Position numbers and translations under genes: made by a program
In this document: piece after piece, positions 38,607 to 47,075 of the stretch
Numbering within the stretch: the stretch's first letter is position 1
How the letters are laid out: every line of letters starts with the position of its first letter
Notes under the pieces: generated by a model
What the model saw: only the letters and a program-made list of their open reading frames with translations
Told to the model about the DNA's origin: nothing
Database searches by the model: none
Assembly: GCA_046297835.1 (NCBI GenBank)
Contig: JBKBHI010000003.1
Coordinates: forward strand, 124,001 to 188,000
Length of the DNA stretch: 64,000 nt
Source of the DNA: CAMAVH01 sp046297835
Lineage (GTDB): Bacteria > Pseudomonadota > Alphaproteobacteria > SMXQ01
Direction of reading: 5' to 3'

Positions 38607-39548
38607 ATGCCCCCGCGCCTCGCCGACCTGCCGTTCGACCTCGACCAGACGCTGCCCTCCATCGTGGCGCTGCGCACCAGCGTGCCGTCCGACGCCTCGA
38701 GCGCGGGCCGCCTCGGCACCGACCGCGCCGGCAGCGGCGTCGTGATCGGCAGCGACGGGCTGATCGCGACGGTCGGCTATCTGCTGACCGAGGCCGAAGC
38801 GGTGTGGATCATCGAATCGGGCGGCAAGGCGATCCCCGCCCATATCGTCGGCCAGGATCAGGAGAGCGGCTTCGGGCTGGTGCAGGCGCTGGAGCCGCTC
38901 GCCCGCCCGCCCCTGTCGCTCGGCAAGTCGAGCGAGGTGACGCCGGGCGATCCGCTGGTCATCGCCGCCTTCGGCGGCATCGAGCATGCCGTGATCTCGC
39001 GCGTGATCGCGCGCCAGGAATTCGCCGGCTATTGGGAATACCTTCTCGACAAGGCGATCTTCGCCGCGCCCGCCCATCCGCAATGGACCGGCGCCGCCGC
39101 CATCGGCCGCGACGGCAACCTGGTCGGCATCGCCTCGCTGATCTTCCAGCAATTCTCGCACGGCGGCGTCAGCATCGACGCCAACCTCATCATTCCGGTC
39201 GATCTCTTGAAGGAGATTCTGCCCGACATGATGCGGCTCGGCCGCGTAGACCGGCCGCCGCGCCCCTGGCTCGGCATCTGGACGGCGGAGACGGAGGACA
39301 AGCTGGTGATCGCCGGCATGAGCGACAACGGCCCGGCCAAGCAATCGGGCCTGCGCGTCGGCGACGCCATCCTCGACATCGCCGGCCAAGCGCCGCGCAA
39401 TCTGGCCGACATGTACCGCAAAGTCTGGGCGCTAGGTCCGGCCGGCGTCGCCGTGCCGCTGCGCGTGCGGCGCAAGAACCGCGAGATTCTGCTCACCGTC
39501 GCCTCGGCTGACCGCGCCCAGCACCTCAAGCGGCCGCGCCTGAATTAG
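38607..39548 (+). CDS. HtrA-like trypsin-fold protein with PDZ domain, catalytic triad lost
   Basis: A 313-residue protein with an HtrA/DegP architecture: a trypsin-like fold (about 15-205, with AGSGVVIGSDGLIATVGYLL as the first barrel strands) and one PDZ domain (about 218-295, RPWLGIWTAE and NGPAKQSGLRVGDAILDIAG). The triad is missing. Where DegP has NNHVV there is VGYLL (58-60); where it has SDIAL there is SGFGL (87-91). The Ser loop GNSGG is replaced by PQWTGA (158-163). No signal peptide is seen, so it is probably cytosolic. It looks like a pseudoprotease used for binding. AGGAGAAG lies before the ATG. Confidence 0.85.
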   Translation: MPPRLADLPFDLDQTLPSIVALRTSVPSDASSAGRLGTDRAGSGVVIGSDGLIATVGYLLTEAEAVWIIESGGKAIPAHIVGQDQESGFGLVQALEPLARPPLSLGKSSEVTPGDPLVIAAFGGIEHAVISRVIARQEFAGYWEYLLDKAIFAAPAHPQWTGAAAIGRDGNLVGIASLIFQQFSHGGVSIDANLIIPVDLLKEILPDMMRLGRVDRPPRPWLGIWTAETEDKLVIAGMSDNGPAKQSGLRVGDAILDIAGQAPRNLADMYRKVWALGPAGVAVPLRVRRKNREILLTVASADRAQHLKRPRLN

Positions 39549-39570
39549 CGCAACGCCGCTCGACCGCCGG

Positions 39571-39912
39571 TCAATTGCGCGACGGATAAACGCCTTGGGT
39601 GACGACACAATAATACAGCCCCGGCGGCAGGCCGGCGCCGTGCAAGCCTTGCAGGGTCGTTTCGTTCGCCTTCGGCAGCGCGAAATTGCTTCTGCCATCG
39701 CCACCGAATTTCGTGCCCAGCAGCGAGAACAGCACTTGATTGCTGGCGATGGGCAACAGCTGGCCGCTGGCCGGCATGGATCCTCGAGGACACCAGCCGC
39801 TGTAACCGACGATCATCATTTCGCCGACATATTCTTCCGGACCCGCCGCCGCCGGCTGAGACCAGCCGGCCGCAGCTGCCAGAAAAGCCAGGCCGCACAT
39901 CGCGCGTTTCAT
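39571..39912 (-). CDS. secreted phage tail collar-domain protein
   Basis: A 113-residue protein with a signal peptide (1-23, cleavage near PAAA) followed by one tail-collar domain like that in microcystin-dependent protein MdpB: EYVGEMMIVGYSGWCPRGSM, GQLLPIASNQVLFSLLGTKF and GDGRSNFALPKAN. Collar domains occur in phage tail fibres and in a family of bacterial proteins of unknown role. The signal peptide and absence of phage neighbours point to the latter. Its function is unknown. Two Cys (45 and 102) could form a disulfide after export. Confidence 0.85.
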   Translation of the reverse strand: MKRAMCGLAFLAAAAGWSQPAAAGPEEYVGEMMIVGYSGWCPRGSMPASGQLLPIASNQVLFSLLGTKFGGDGRSNFALPKANETTLQGLHGAGLPPGLYYCVVTQGVYPSRN

Positions 39913-39930
39913 AGCACTCTCCTACATTCT

Positions 39931-39965
39931 CAAAGAAAAACGGGCGGCATTTGATGCCGCCCGTT
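39931..39965 (-). terminator. terminator of the nitroreductase gene
   Basis: On the minus strand arms AACGGGCGGCAT and ATGCCGCCCGTT with a three-base loop are followed by TTTCTTTG. It lies 27 bases after the nitroreductase stop and before the tail-collar gene. Confidence 0.92.
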
Positions 39966-39991
39966 CTGAAGATTTCATTAAGCGCGGAGCG

Positions 39992-40612
39992 TCAGGCGAC
40001 CGGGCCGGTCCATTCCTTCACGAAGCTCTCGCGCGCCCAAGTCTTCTTGACCTCGGGAGCCGGATCCGAAGCGGTGCCGACATAGATCAAGCCGATCAGG
40101 CGATCGGGCGCGGTGTAGCCGAACGCCTTGTTGACCTCGGGATCGTACATGTTCGCGCCGGTCACCCACTTGCCGGCATAGCCGAGGGCGTGGATGGCGT
40201 TCATGATGTTCTGCGCCCCGGCGGCCGACGAGAACAGCTGCTCGATCTCCATGATCTTGCCCGGCTGGATATGGCAGCCGACGGCGATGATCATCGGCGC
40301 CTTCATCAGCTTCACCTTGGCGCCGGCGATCATCGCCTTGTCCATGTTCGGCTCGCGGCGCAGCATGGCCGCTTCGAAAAGATCCCACAGCTTCTCGATG
40401 GCGGCCGGACCGCGCAGCACGTGGAAGCTCCACGGGCGCATGCGGTCATGGTCGGCCGCGCGCATGGCGACGTCGAAAATGACGTTGAGGTCGGCGTCGG
40501 TCGGGACCGGCGTGGTCAGGCTGGAATTGCTGCGGCGCGACAGCAGCACTTCGAGCGCGGCGCTGCCGACATCCTGGCTGACGGTCTTCAGATTGGAAGC
40601 GGGCGGGTTCAT
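39992..40612 (-). CDS. nitroreductase family protein (YdjA-like)
   Basis: FMN-dependent oxidoreductase of 206 residues. The family core is seen as LLSRRSNSSLTTPVPTDADL, RAADHDRMRPWSFHVLRG and the later SAAGAQNIMNAIHALGYAGKW. It ends with YVGTASDPAPEV. YdjA-type enzymes reduce nitroaromatics or quinones with NAD(P)H; the natural substrate is unknown. The start at 40612 (MNPPASNLKTV) is preferred because the frame upstream runs through a tandem repeat in the leader. Single-gene transcript with a clear terminator. Confidence 0.9.
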   Translation of the reverse strand: MNPPASNLKTVSQDVGSAALEVLLSRRSNSSLTTPVPTDADLNVIFDVAMRAADHDRMRPWSFHVLRGPAAIEKLWDLFEAAMLRREPNMDKAMIAGAKVKLMKAPMIIAVGCHIQPGKIMEIEQLFSSAAGAQNIMNAIHALGYAGKWVTGANMYDPEVNKAFGYTAPDRLIGLIYVGTASDPAPEVKKTWARESFVKEWTGPVA

Positions 40613-40632
40613 GGATCTCTCCTTCGGCCTCA

Positions 40633-40672
40633 ACGGAAAACGGGGGACGGAAAACGGGGACGGAAAACGGGC
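40633..40672. repeat. three tandem 13-14 bp repeats in the nitroreductase leader
   Basis: ACGGAAAACGGGG occurs three times head to tail (40633-40646, 40647-40659 and 40660-40672), 20-60 bases upstream of the nitroreductase start. On the transcribed strand it reads as CCCCGTTTTCCGT repeats. Such short tandem repeats in a leader can alter spacing or bind a regulator. Confidence 0.85.
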
Positions 40673-40814
40673 GTTCGCGCGCAGTCCGCCTCGGCCCAAC
40701 GTTGCGGCAGAGGCTAGTGGAGGGCGGCGCGAAACGACAGTTCAGAATACCGTTAGCAGCCACCCATTTACGTTATGGAAGCCGCCATCGCAGAACATAT
40801 CAGAATAAGGGGAA

Positions 40815-40892
40815 TGGGGCGAGTGACCGGAGTTGAACCGGCGACATCCAGAATCACAATCTGGCGCTCTAACCAACTGAGCTACACCCGCC
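40815..40892 (-). tRNA. tRNA-His (anticodon GTG)
   Basis: Minus-strand cloverleaf. The anticodon stem CCAGA/TCTGG encloses loop TTGTGAT with anticodon GTG. Acceptor GCGGGTG pairs with CACTCGC, with the extra 5' G(-1) paired to C73 that defines tRNA-His. The T arm is GCCGG-TTCAACT-CCGGT and the CCA is encoded. A strong promoter lies just upstream. Confidence 0.97.
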
Positions 40893-40910
40893 ACAGGGAG
40901 CAAGGGCGCT

Positions 40911-40939
40911 TGTTTAGAGGCCCCTCTCCATCCCGTCAA
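40911..40939 (-). promoter_or_regulatory. sigma-70 promoter of tRNA-His
   Basis: The minus strand reads TTGACG (40934-40939), a 17-base spacer and TAAACA (40911-40916), about 20 bases upstream of the tRNA 5' end. Spacing is ideal and the arrangement mirrors the tRNA-Asp promoter. Confidence 0.75.
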
Positions 40940-41216
40940 GCCGTCGCCGCCGCGCCCGCGCGCCGGCCGCGCGGGGCCGGGCCATTTCGCCGGTGCGGCG
41001 CGTCTTCGGCGCCGGCGGCGGACGGATCCTGACACGCCCCTGTCTCGACCCACGGCAAGTGGGCTAGAATAGCGGCAGAAATACAGATTATTTTTTAGGC
41101 ATTCCGCCCTGATAAAATCAGAGCAGTCCGTTTAAAAATTAGGCATATAAAACCGAGACTTATCCACAACTTATTGAATTACCGCTTATTTCTTGGCTTT
41201 TGGCCCGCTAGGGCAA
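40940..41216. other. non-coding region upstream of glnB
   Basis: No gene seen. The first part is very GC-rich; from 41070 onward it becomes AT-rich, with TTAGGCAT repeated at 41095-41102 and 41139-41146. This is where NtrC or IHF sites for the sigma-54 promoter would lie. I could not find a convincing NtrC palindrome by eye. Confidence 0.5.
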
Positions 41217-41234
41217 TTGGCACGGGCCGTGCTA
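41217..41234 (+). promoter_or_regulatory. sigma-54 promoter of glnB
   Basis: TTGGCACGGGCCGTGCTA matches the -24/-12 consensus YTGGCACG-N4-TTGCW with one mismatch; GG (41219-41220) and GC (41231-41232) are separated by exactly ten bases. Transcription would begin near 41244, about 60 bases upstream of glnB. It fits the known NtrC/RpoN control of glnBA in alphaproteobacteria. Confidence 0.88.
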
Positions 41235-41302
41235 GGAAAGGCAGCAACAAATCGCGCCTAGAGGCGCGCGCCTCATCACCCCCGCCCGAGACCTTCGCCC
41301 CC

Positions 41303-41641
41303 ATGAAGAAAATCGAAGCCATCATTAAGCCCTTCAAGCTCGACGAGGTGAAGGAAGCCCTGCACGAGATCGGCCTGCAGGGCATGACCGTCACCGAGAC
41401 TAAGGGCTTCGGCCGCCAGAAGGGTCATACGGAACTTTATCGCGGCGCCGAATATGTCGTGGATTTCCTGCCCAAGGTGAAGATCGAGATCGTCATGGAC
41501 GACGCCCTGGTCGAGCGCGCCATCGAAGCCATCACGGCGGCGGCGCGCACCGGTCGCATCGGCGACGGCAAGATCTTCGTCTCCAACGTCGAGGAAGTCA
41601 TCCGCATCCGCACGGGCGAAAAAGGCCCTGACGCGATCTGA
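41303..41641 (+). CDS. glnB: nitrogen regulatory protein P-II
   Basis: Trimeric PII signal protein that senses 2-oxoglutarate, ATP/ADP and, by uridylylation, glutamine; it controls GlnE, NtrB and others. It is 112 residues, the canonical length. The T-loop with the modified Tyr51 (ELYRGAEYVVDF), the B-loop TGRIGDGKIFV and the C-loop are intact. The ATG at 41303 is chosen since the frame upstream contains the promoter. glnA follows after 131 bases, the standard glnBA arrangement. Confidence 0.98.
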   Translation: MKKIEAIIKPFKLDEVKEALHEIGLQGMTVTETKGFGRQKGHTELYRGAEYVVDFLPKVKIEIVMDDALVERAIEAITAAARTGRIGDGKIFVSNVEEVIRIRTGEKGPDAI

Positions 41642-41650
41642 TGTGAATCG

Positions 41651-41692
41651 CCGCGCGCCAGGTCGCCCCTCTTCTATTGGCGACCAGCGCGG
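41651..41692 (+). promoter_or_regulatory. large hairpin in the glnB-glnA spacer
   Basis: An inner stem GGTCGCC/GGCGACC (41661-41667 with 41679-41685) is extended by outer arms CCGCGC/GCGCGG. The loop is CCTCTTCTATT. There is no T-run, so it may be an RNA processing or stability element setting the glnB to glnA ratio, or an attenuator. Confidence 0.5.
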
Positions 41693-41772
41693 CTAGAGAC
41701 CGTCGCTTCACCACCCCGCGTTTCAACCCTCTGCATCACCCGTACCCACCACCAACGACAGGATCATCGACG

Positions 41773-43182
<1,410 letters not shown>

Positions 43183-43220
43183 GCCGCTCTAGAACCCTGG
43201 TTGGTGGGGGTGAGTGGGAA

Positions 43221-43247
43221 AAGGGCGGCCTTCGGGCCGCCCTTTTT
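43221..43247 (+). terminator. terminator of glnA
   Basis: GGGCGGCC-TTCG-GGCCGCCC hairpin with a T5 tail, 40 bases after the glnA stop. A UUCG tetraloop and flanking AA/TT pairs make it a strong intrinsic terminator. Confidence 0.95.
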
Positions 43248-43315
43248 CGTTCGCGTTCCCGCCCCGCCGCCGGGCCGAGTTCCGCGTTCCCTACCCGTTT
43301 GGCCGCGCCATCTTA

Positions 43316-43340
43316 GGAACGAAGCCTAAGAGCCTGCGTT
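43316..43340 (+). promoter_or_regulatory. EcfG-type general stress promoter
   Basis: GGAAC (43316-43320), 16 bases, then CGTT (43337-43340): an exact match to the EcfG (sigma-EcfG/SigT) consensus of alphaproteobacteria. It lies 50 bases upstream of the membrane protein gene at 43390 and after the glnA terminator, so it should drive that gene alone. Confidence 0.82.
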
Positions 43341-43389
43341 GTCCCTGAGATTCGCCGCACAACTTCGGCTTCACTCAAGGGGACAGAAC

Positions 43390-44289
43390 ATGGCCACCAT
43401 CGTCACCACTCCGGCAGACGCCGCCGCGCCGGCGCTGCCGCGCCGGGTTTCCTGGGGCGCCGTCATCGCCGGCGCCATCGTCGCCATCGCCGTCGGCGCG
43501 CTGCTGTCGGTGCTCGGCGTCGCCATCGGCGCCACCACCATCGACACGCTGGAACGGACCACGCCGGACGCCGGCACGCTCGGCCTCGCCAGCGGCATCT
43601 GGGCGACCTTCGCCGCGCTGCTCGCCATGGGCATCGGCGGCTATGTCGCCGCCCGCCTCTCCGGCACCACCAGCAATCAGGACGGCATCCTGCACGGCCT
43701 CACCGTCTGGGGCCTCGCGCTCCTGCTCGGCACGGCGGTCGCCGCCAGCAGCCTGGCGAGCGTCGCCAGCGTCGCGGTGCGCGGCGCGGGCGCGGCCGTC
43801 GGCGGCGTCGCCACGGGCATCGGCGCGGCGGGCGGCGGCATGGCCGCGGCGGCTCCGCAGTTCGACGCTTCGCAGTTGCTCGATCCGGTGCGGCGCACGC
43901 TCGGCGGCACCAACGTCGACAACCTGTCCAGCGAGCAGATCGCCGACGAGATCGGCGGTTTGGTGCGCGCCCGCCTGATGACCGGCGAATGGCCGGAAGG
44001 CTCGCGCGAGCGCCTCAACGCCCTGGTCGCCCGCTCGGCCGGCATTTCCGAGCAGGAAGCCAGCCAGCGCATCGACCAGGCCGAGACGCAAATCCGCGAC
44101 GCCTTGGCCGAGGCTGAACAAACCGCCCGCGAAGTTGCCGACGCGGCCGCGCGCGCCGCCGCCATGGCCGCCTTCTGGGCCTTCGCCGCGCTGCTCCTGG
44201 GCGCGATCATGGCGTCGATCGGCGCGGTCGTCGGCACCCGCCACGCCCACGAATACGACGCCCGCCGCGAGGTCTATGTGACGCGCTGA
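43390..44289 (+). CDS. stress-regulated hydrophobic membrane protein, function unknown
   Basis: A 299-residue inner-membrane protein. Predicted helices: about 21-45, 65-90 and 105-130, then a glycine- and alanine-rich stretch. A soluble, helical, acidic-basic region follows (about 170-255, with ISEQEASQRIDQAETQIRDA as a likely coiled coil) and a last helix near 258-280. The C-terminus TRHAHEYDARREVYV is polar. Similar proteins in Rhizobiales are often annotated PhnA-like, without support. Expression from an EcfG promoter suggests an envelope or general stress role. A strong terminator follows. Confidence 0.85.
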   Translation: MATIVTTPADAAAPALPRRVSWGAVIAGAIVAIAVGALLSVLGVAIGATTIDTLERTTPDAGTLGLASGIWATFAALLAMGIGGYVAARLSGTTSNQDGILHGLTVWGLALLLGTAVAASSLASVASVAVRGAGAAVGGVATGIGAAGGGMAAAAPQFDASQLLDPVRRTLGGTNVDNLSSEQIADEIGGLVRARLMTGEWPEGSRERLNALVARSAGISEQEASQRIDQAETQIRDALAEAEQTAREVADAAARAAAMAAFWAFAALLLGAIMASIGAVVGTRHAHEYDARREVYVTR

Positions 44290-44306
44290 CGCCACGCATG
44301 ACCGGA

Positions 44307-44332
44307 AAAGGCCGCCTGCGGGCGGCCTTTTT
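44307..44332 (+). terminator. terminator after the EcfG-driven membrane protein
   Basis: Arms AAGGCCGCC and GGCGGCCTT with loop TGCG, followed by TTT, 18 bases after the stop codon. It makes this gene a single-cistron unit. Confidence 0.9.
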
Positions 44333-44379
44333 CATGCACAAAATCTAGCGAGCTCCGCGCGATCAGCCACAGCATGTGC

Positions 44380-44408
44380 TTGCGCCAGCGCTAGGGCGGC
44401 CCTTATAT
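44380..44408 (+). promoter_or_regulatory. candidate promoter of parE
   Basis: TTGCGC (44380-44385), 17 bases, then TTATAT (44403-44408), overlapping an alternative TATAAT at 44406-44411. It lies 30 bases upstream of the parE start. Confidence 0.5.
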
Positions 44409-44437
44409 AATCGGCGCGTTCAAGCTTCTGGGTAAGT

Positions 44438-46426
44438 ATGGCCGACCTGTTCAACAAGCCTTCCGCCAAATCCGCCGCCAAAGGCGCGGACAAAAACAGC
44501 TATTCCGCCAAGGACATCGAGGTCCTCGAAGGGCTGGAGCCGGTGCGCCACCGGCCCGGCATGTATATCGGCGGCACCGACGTCGGCGCCCTGCACCATC
44601 TGGTCGCCGAGGTGCTCGACAATTCGATGGACGAGGCCGTCGCCGGCCATGCCGACCATATCGAGATCGAGCTGGCGCCGGGCGACGTGGTCACGATCCG
44701 CGACAACGGCCGCGGCATCCCGGTCGATCCGCACCCCAAGTTCAAGAACAAGTCGGCGCTGGAAGTCATCCTCACCACGCTCCATTCGGGCGGCAAGTTC
44801 TCCAACAAGGTCTACGAGACGTCCGGCGGCCTGCACGGCGTCGGCGTTTCGGTGGTCAACGCCCTGTCCGACCAGCTCACGGTCGAGGTCGCGCGCGACA
44901 AGACGCTTTATAAACAAAGCTTCTCGCGCGGCGTGCCGAAGGGCGGGCTGAAGGAGATCGGGCCGACGAGCAAGCGCGGCACCGCCGTGACCTTCCATCC
45001 CGACGCCGAGATTTTCACCGACAAGCTGCATTTCAGCCCGGCGCGCCTCTACCGCATGGCGCGCTCCAAAGCCTACCTGTTCCGCGGCGTCGAGATTCGC
45101 TGGAAGTGCGATCCGTCGCTGATCGGCGCGAACGACAAGGTGCCGGCCGAGGAGACCATCCATTTCCCCGGCGGCCTCGCCGACTTCCTCGCCAGCCACC
45201 TCGACGGCCGCGAGACGCTGATCCCGACGCCGTTCGCGGGCACGGTGAACCTCAACGGCGAATCGGGCGGCAAGGTGGAATGGGCGGTCAATTGGCTCGC
45301 CGAGGGCGAAGGCATCAACTCGTCCTACTGCAACACCGTGCCGACGCCGATGGGCGGCACGCACGAATCGGGCATGCGCACCGGCCTGACCCGCGCGCTC
45401 AAGGCCTACGGCGATCTGACCGGCAACCGCCGCGCCGCGCAGATCACCTCCGACGACGTGATGGACGGCGCGTGCGTGCTGTTGTCGCTGTTCATGCGCA
45501 ACCCGCAGTTCCAGGGCCAGACCAAGGAGAAGCTCGCCAGCGTCGAGGCGACGAAAATGGTCGAAGGCGCGATCAAGGACCATTTCGACCATTGGCTGTC
45601 GGGCGATCCGGCGACGGCGAACGCGCTGCTCAACGCCATCGTCGACCGCGCCGAGGAACGGCTGCGCGACAAGAAGGCCAAGGAGTTCAACCGCAAGACG
45701 GCGACGCGCAAGCTGCGCCTGCCCGGCAAGCTCGCCGATTGCTCGAAGAACGCCGCCGAAGGCACCGAGATTTTCCTGGTCGAAGGCGATTCCGCCGGCG
45801 GCTCGGCCAAGTCGGCGCGCAATCGCGAGACCCAGGCGATCCTGCCGCTGCGCGGCAAGATCCTCAACGTTGCCTCGGCCTCGACCGACAAGCTGCAAGG
45901 CAACCAGGAAATCGCCGACCTGGCGCTGGCGCTCGGCTGCGGCGTCGGCTCGCGTTTCGACGTGAGCAAGCTGCGCTACGAGCGCGTCATCATCATGACG
46001 GACGCCGACGTCGACGGCGCGCACATCGCCTCGCTGCTCATCACCTTCTTCTATCGCGAGATGCGCGGCCTGATCGACCACGGCCACCTGTATCTCGCGC
46101 AGCCGCCGCTCTATCGCATCAGCCAAGGCGCGACGACGATCTACGCGCGCGACGACGCGCACAAAGACGAGCTGATGAAAACCACGTTCAAGGGCCGTGG
46201 CAAGATCGAGATCAGCCGCTTCAAGGGCCTGGGCGAAATGCCGCCGGCGCAATTGCGCGACACGACGATGGACTTGGCCAAGCGCACGCTGCTGCGCATC
46301 ACCATTCCCGAAGCCGAGCGCGCGCTCACCGAGGAGCGGGTGGAAAGCCTGATGGGCCGCAAGCCAGAACTGCGCCTCGATTTCATCCAGAAGCACGCGG
46401 CGAGCGCCCGGGAGCTGGACCTATGA
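44438..46426 (+). CDS. parE: DNA topoisomerase IV subunit B
   Basis: ATPase subunit of topoisomerase IV, which decatenates daughter chromosomes together with ParC. It is 662 residues, in the ParE range and shorter than GyrB. GHKL motifs: VLDNSMDEAV, IRDNGRGIPVD and TSGGLHGVGVSVVNALS. The transducer region follows. TOPRIM motifs are LVEGDSAGGSAK and DADVDGAHI. The sequence reads as ParE rather than GyrB (YIGGTDVGALHHLV, RETQAILPLRGKILNV). parC is not in the window. The last codons overlap the lipoprotein gene that follows (ATGA). Confidence 0.95.
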   Translation: MADLFNKPSAKSAAKGADKNSYSAKDIEVLEGLEPVRHRPGMYIGGTDVGALHHLVAEVLDNSMDEAVAGHADHIEIELAPGDVVTIRDNGRGIPVDPHPKFKNKSALEVILTTLHSGGKFSNKVYETSGGLHGVGVSVVNALSDQLTVEVARDKTLYKQSFSRGVPKGGLKEIGPTSKRGTAVTFHPDAEIFTDKLHFSPARLYRMARSKAYLFRGVEIRWKCDPSLIGANDKVPAEETIHFPGGLADFLASHLDGRETLIPTPFAGTVNLNGESGGKVEWAVNWLAEGEGINSSYCNTVPTPMGGTHESGMRTGLTRALKAYGDLTGNRRAAQITSDDVMDGACVLLSLFMRNPQFQGQTKEKLASVEATKMVEGAIKDHFDHWLSGDPATANALLNAIVDRAEERLRDKKAKEFNRKTATRKLRLPGKLADCSKNAAEGTEIFLVEGDSAGGSAKSARNRETQAILPLRGKILNVASASTDKLQGNQEIADLALALGCGVGSRFDVSKLRYERVIIMTDADVDGAHIASLLITFFYREMRGLIDHGHLYLAQPPLYRISQGATTIYARDDAHKDELMKTTFKGRGKIEISRFKGLGEMPPAQLRDTTMDLAKRTLLRITIPEAERALTEERVESLMGRKPELRLDFIQKHAASARELDL

Positions 46427-46977
46427 ACCGGCTCGCGCTCGTCGCCGTCCTCCTCGCCGCCCCTCTGGCGGTGACCGCGTGCGACACGCTGGCCGTGCGC
46501 ACGACCGGCGAAATGACCCCGCTGTTCCGCGCCGAATATCCGCGATATGCCGGAGAGGGGCGCGACTTTCGCGTCGTCACGCTGGACGACGGCAAGACTC
46601 TCGGCGGCACCGAAACGTTGCGCGCGGCCATGATCGAAGGTCTGCAAAAAAACGCGCGCTTCCCGACCCGTTTCACCGCGACACCGCGAAACCATGACGC
46701 GGATTATCGCGTGGCGCTGATTTTCAATCCCGCGCCGAACGTTCAGGCGCGCGATCTTTGCCGCGAGCCGATTCCGTCTTTGGCCTTCGCCGCTGCGGGG
46801 GAGACGCACCTTCTGGGGGCTTTCTGCCTCGCGGGCGATCTGCTCGTCGAAGCGAACGCTTTCACCAACGGCATCGCCGCCGCCGGCGATTCCCGTTTTC
46901 AAGCAATGATGAAGGCTTTCACGCTCCAGCTTTTCCCGATGCAAGACTTGCGTCCGGAAGACACGCCGGCGGATTAG
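46423..46977 (+). CDS. predicted lipoprotein, paralogue of the next gene
   Basis: A 184-residue exported protein. The signal sequence MNRLALVAVLLAAPLAVTAC ends in a lipobox (VTAC), so Cys20 is the probable lipidated residue. No known domain is recognised. The body shares the pattern ADYRVALIFNPAP, then LCREP, and a C-terminal helix ending LQLFP with the next gene, so the two are tandem duplicates. Its start overlaps the parE stop, and the spacing suggests co-transcription with parE, although the functional link is unclear. Confidence 0.82.
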   Translation: MNRLALVAVLLAAPLAVTACDTLAVRTTGEMTPLFRAEYPRYAGEGRDFRVVTLDDGKTLGGTETLRAAMIEGLQKNARFPTRFTATPRNHDADYRVALIFNPAPNVQARDLCREPIPSLAFAAAGETHLLGAFCLAGDLLVEANAFTNGIAAAGDSRFQAMMKAFTLQLFPMQDLRPEDTPAD

Positions 46978-47075
46978 GTTCCCCCCTAGCGCGTTCGCTG
47001 ATTTTTCACGCCAAAGTGAGAGCCGACGCCCCCTGCCGGGCGTATTCTTTGGCAGAACTTATGCAGGAGGCCCCC

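Noticed and set aside
39571..39912. Tail-collar protein considered as a prophage remnant
   Set aside because: It has a Sec signal peptide, normal GC and codon use, and no phage genes, integrase or attachment repeats around it.
44420..46396. A 658-codon minus-strand open frame opposite parE
   Set aside because: Shadow of parE. There is no ribosome site, and the product has no recognisable fold.
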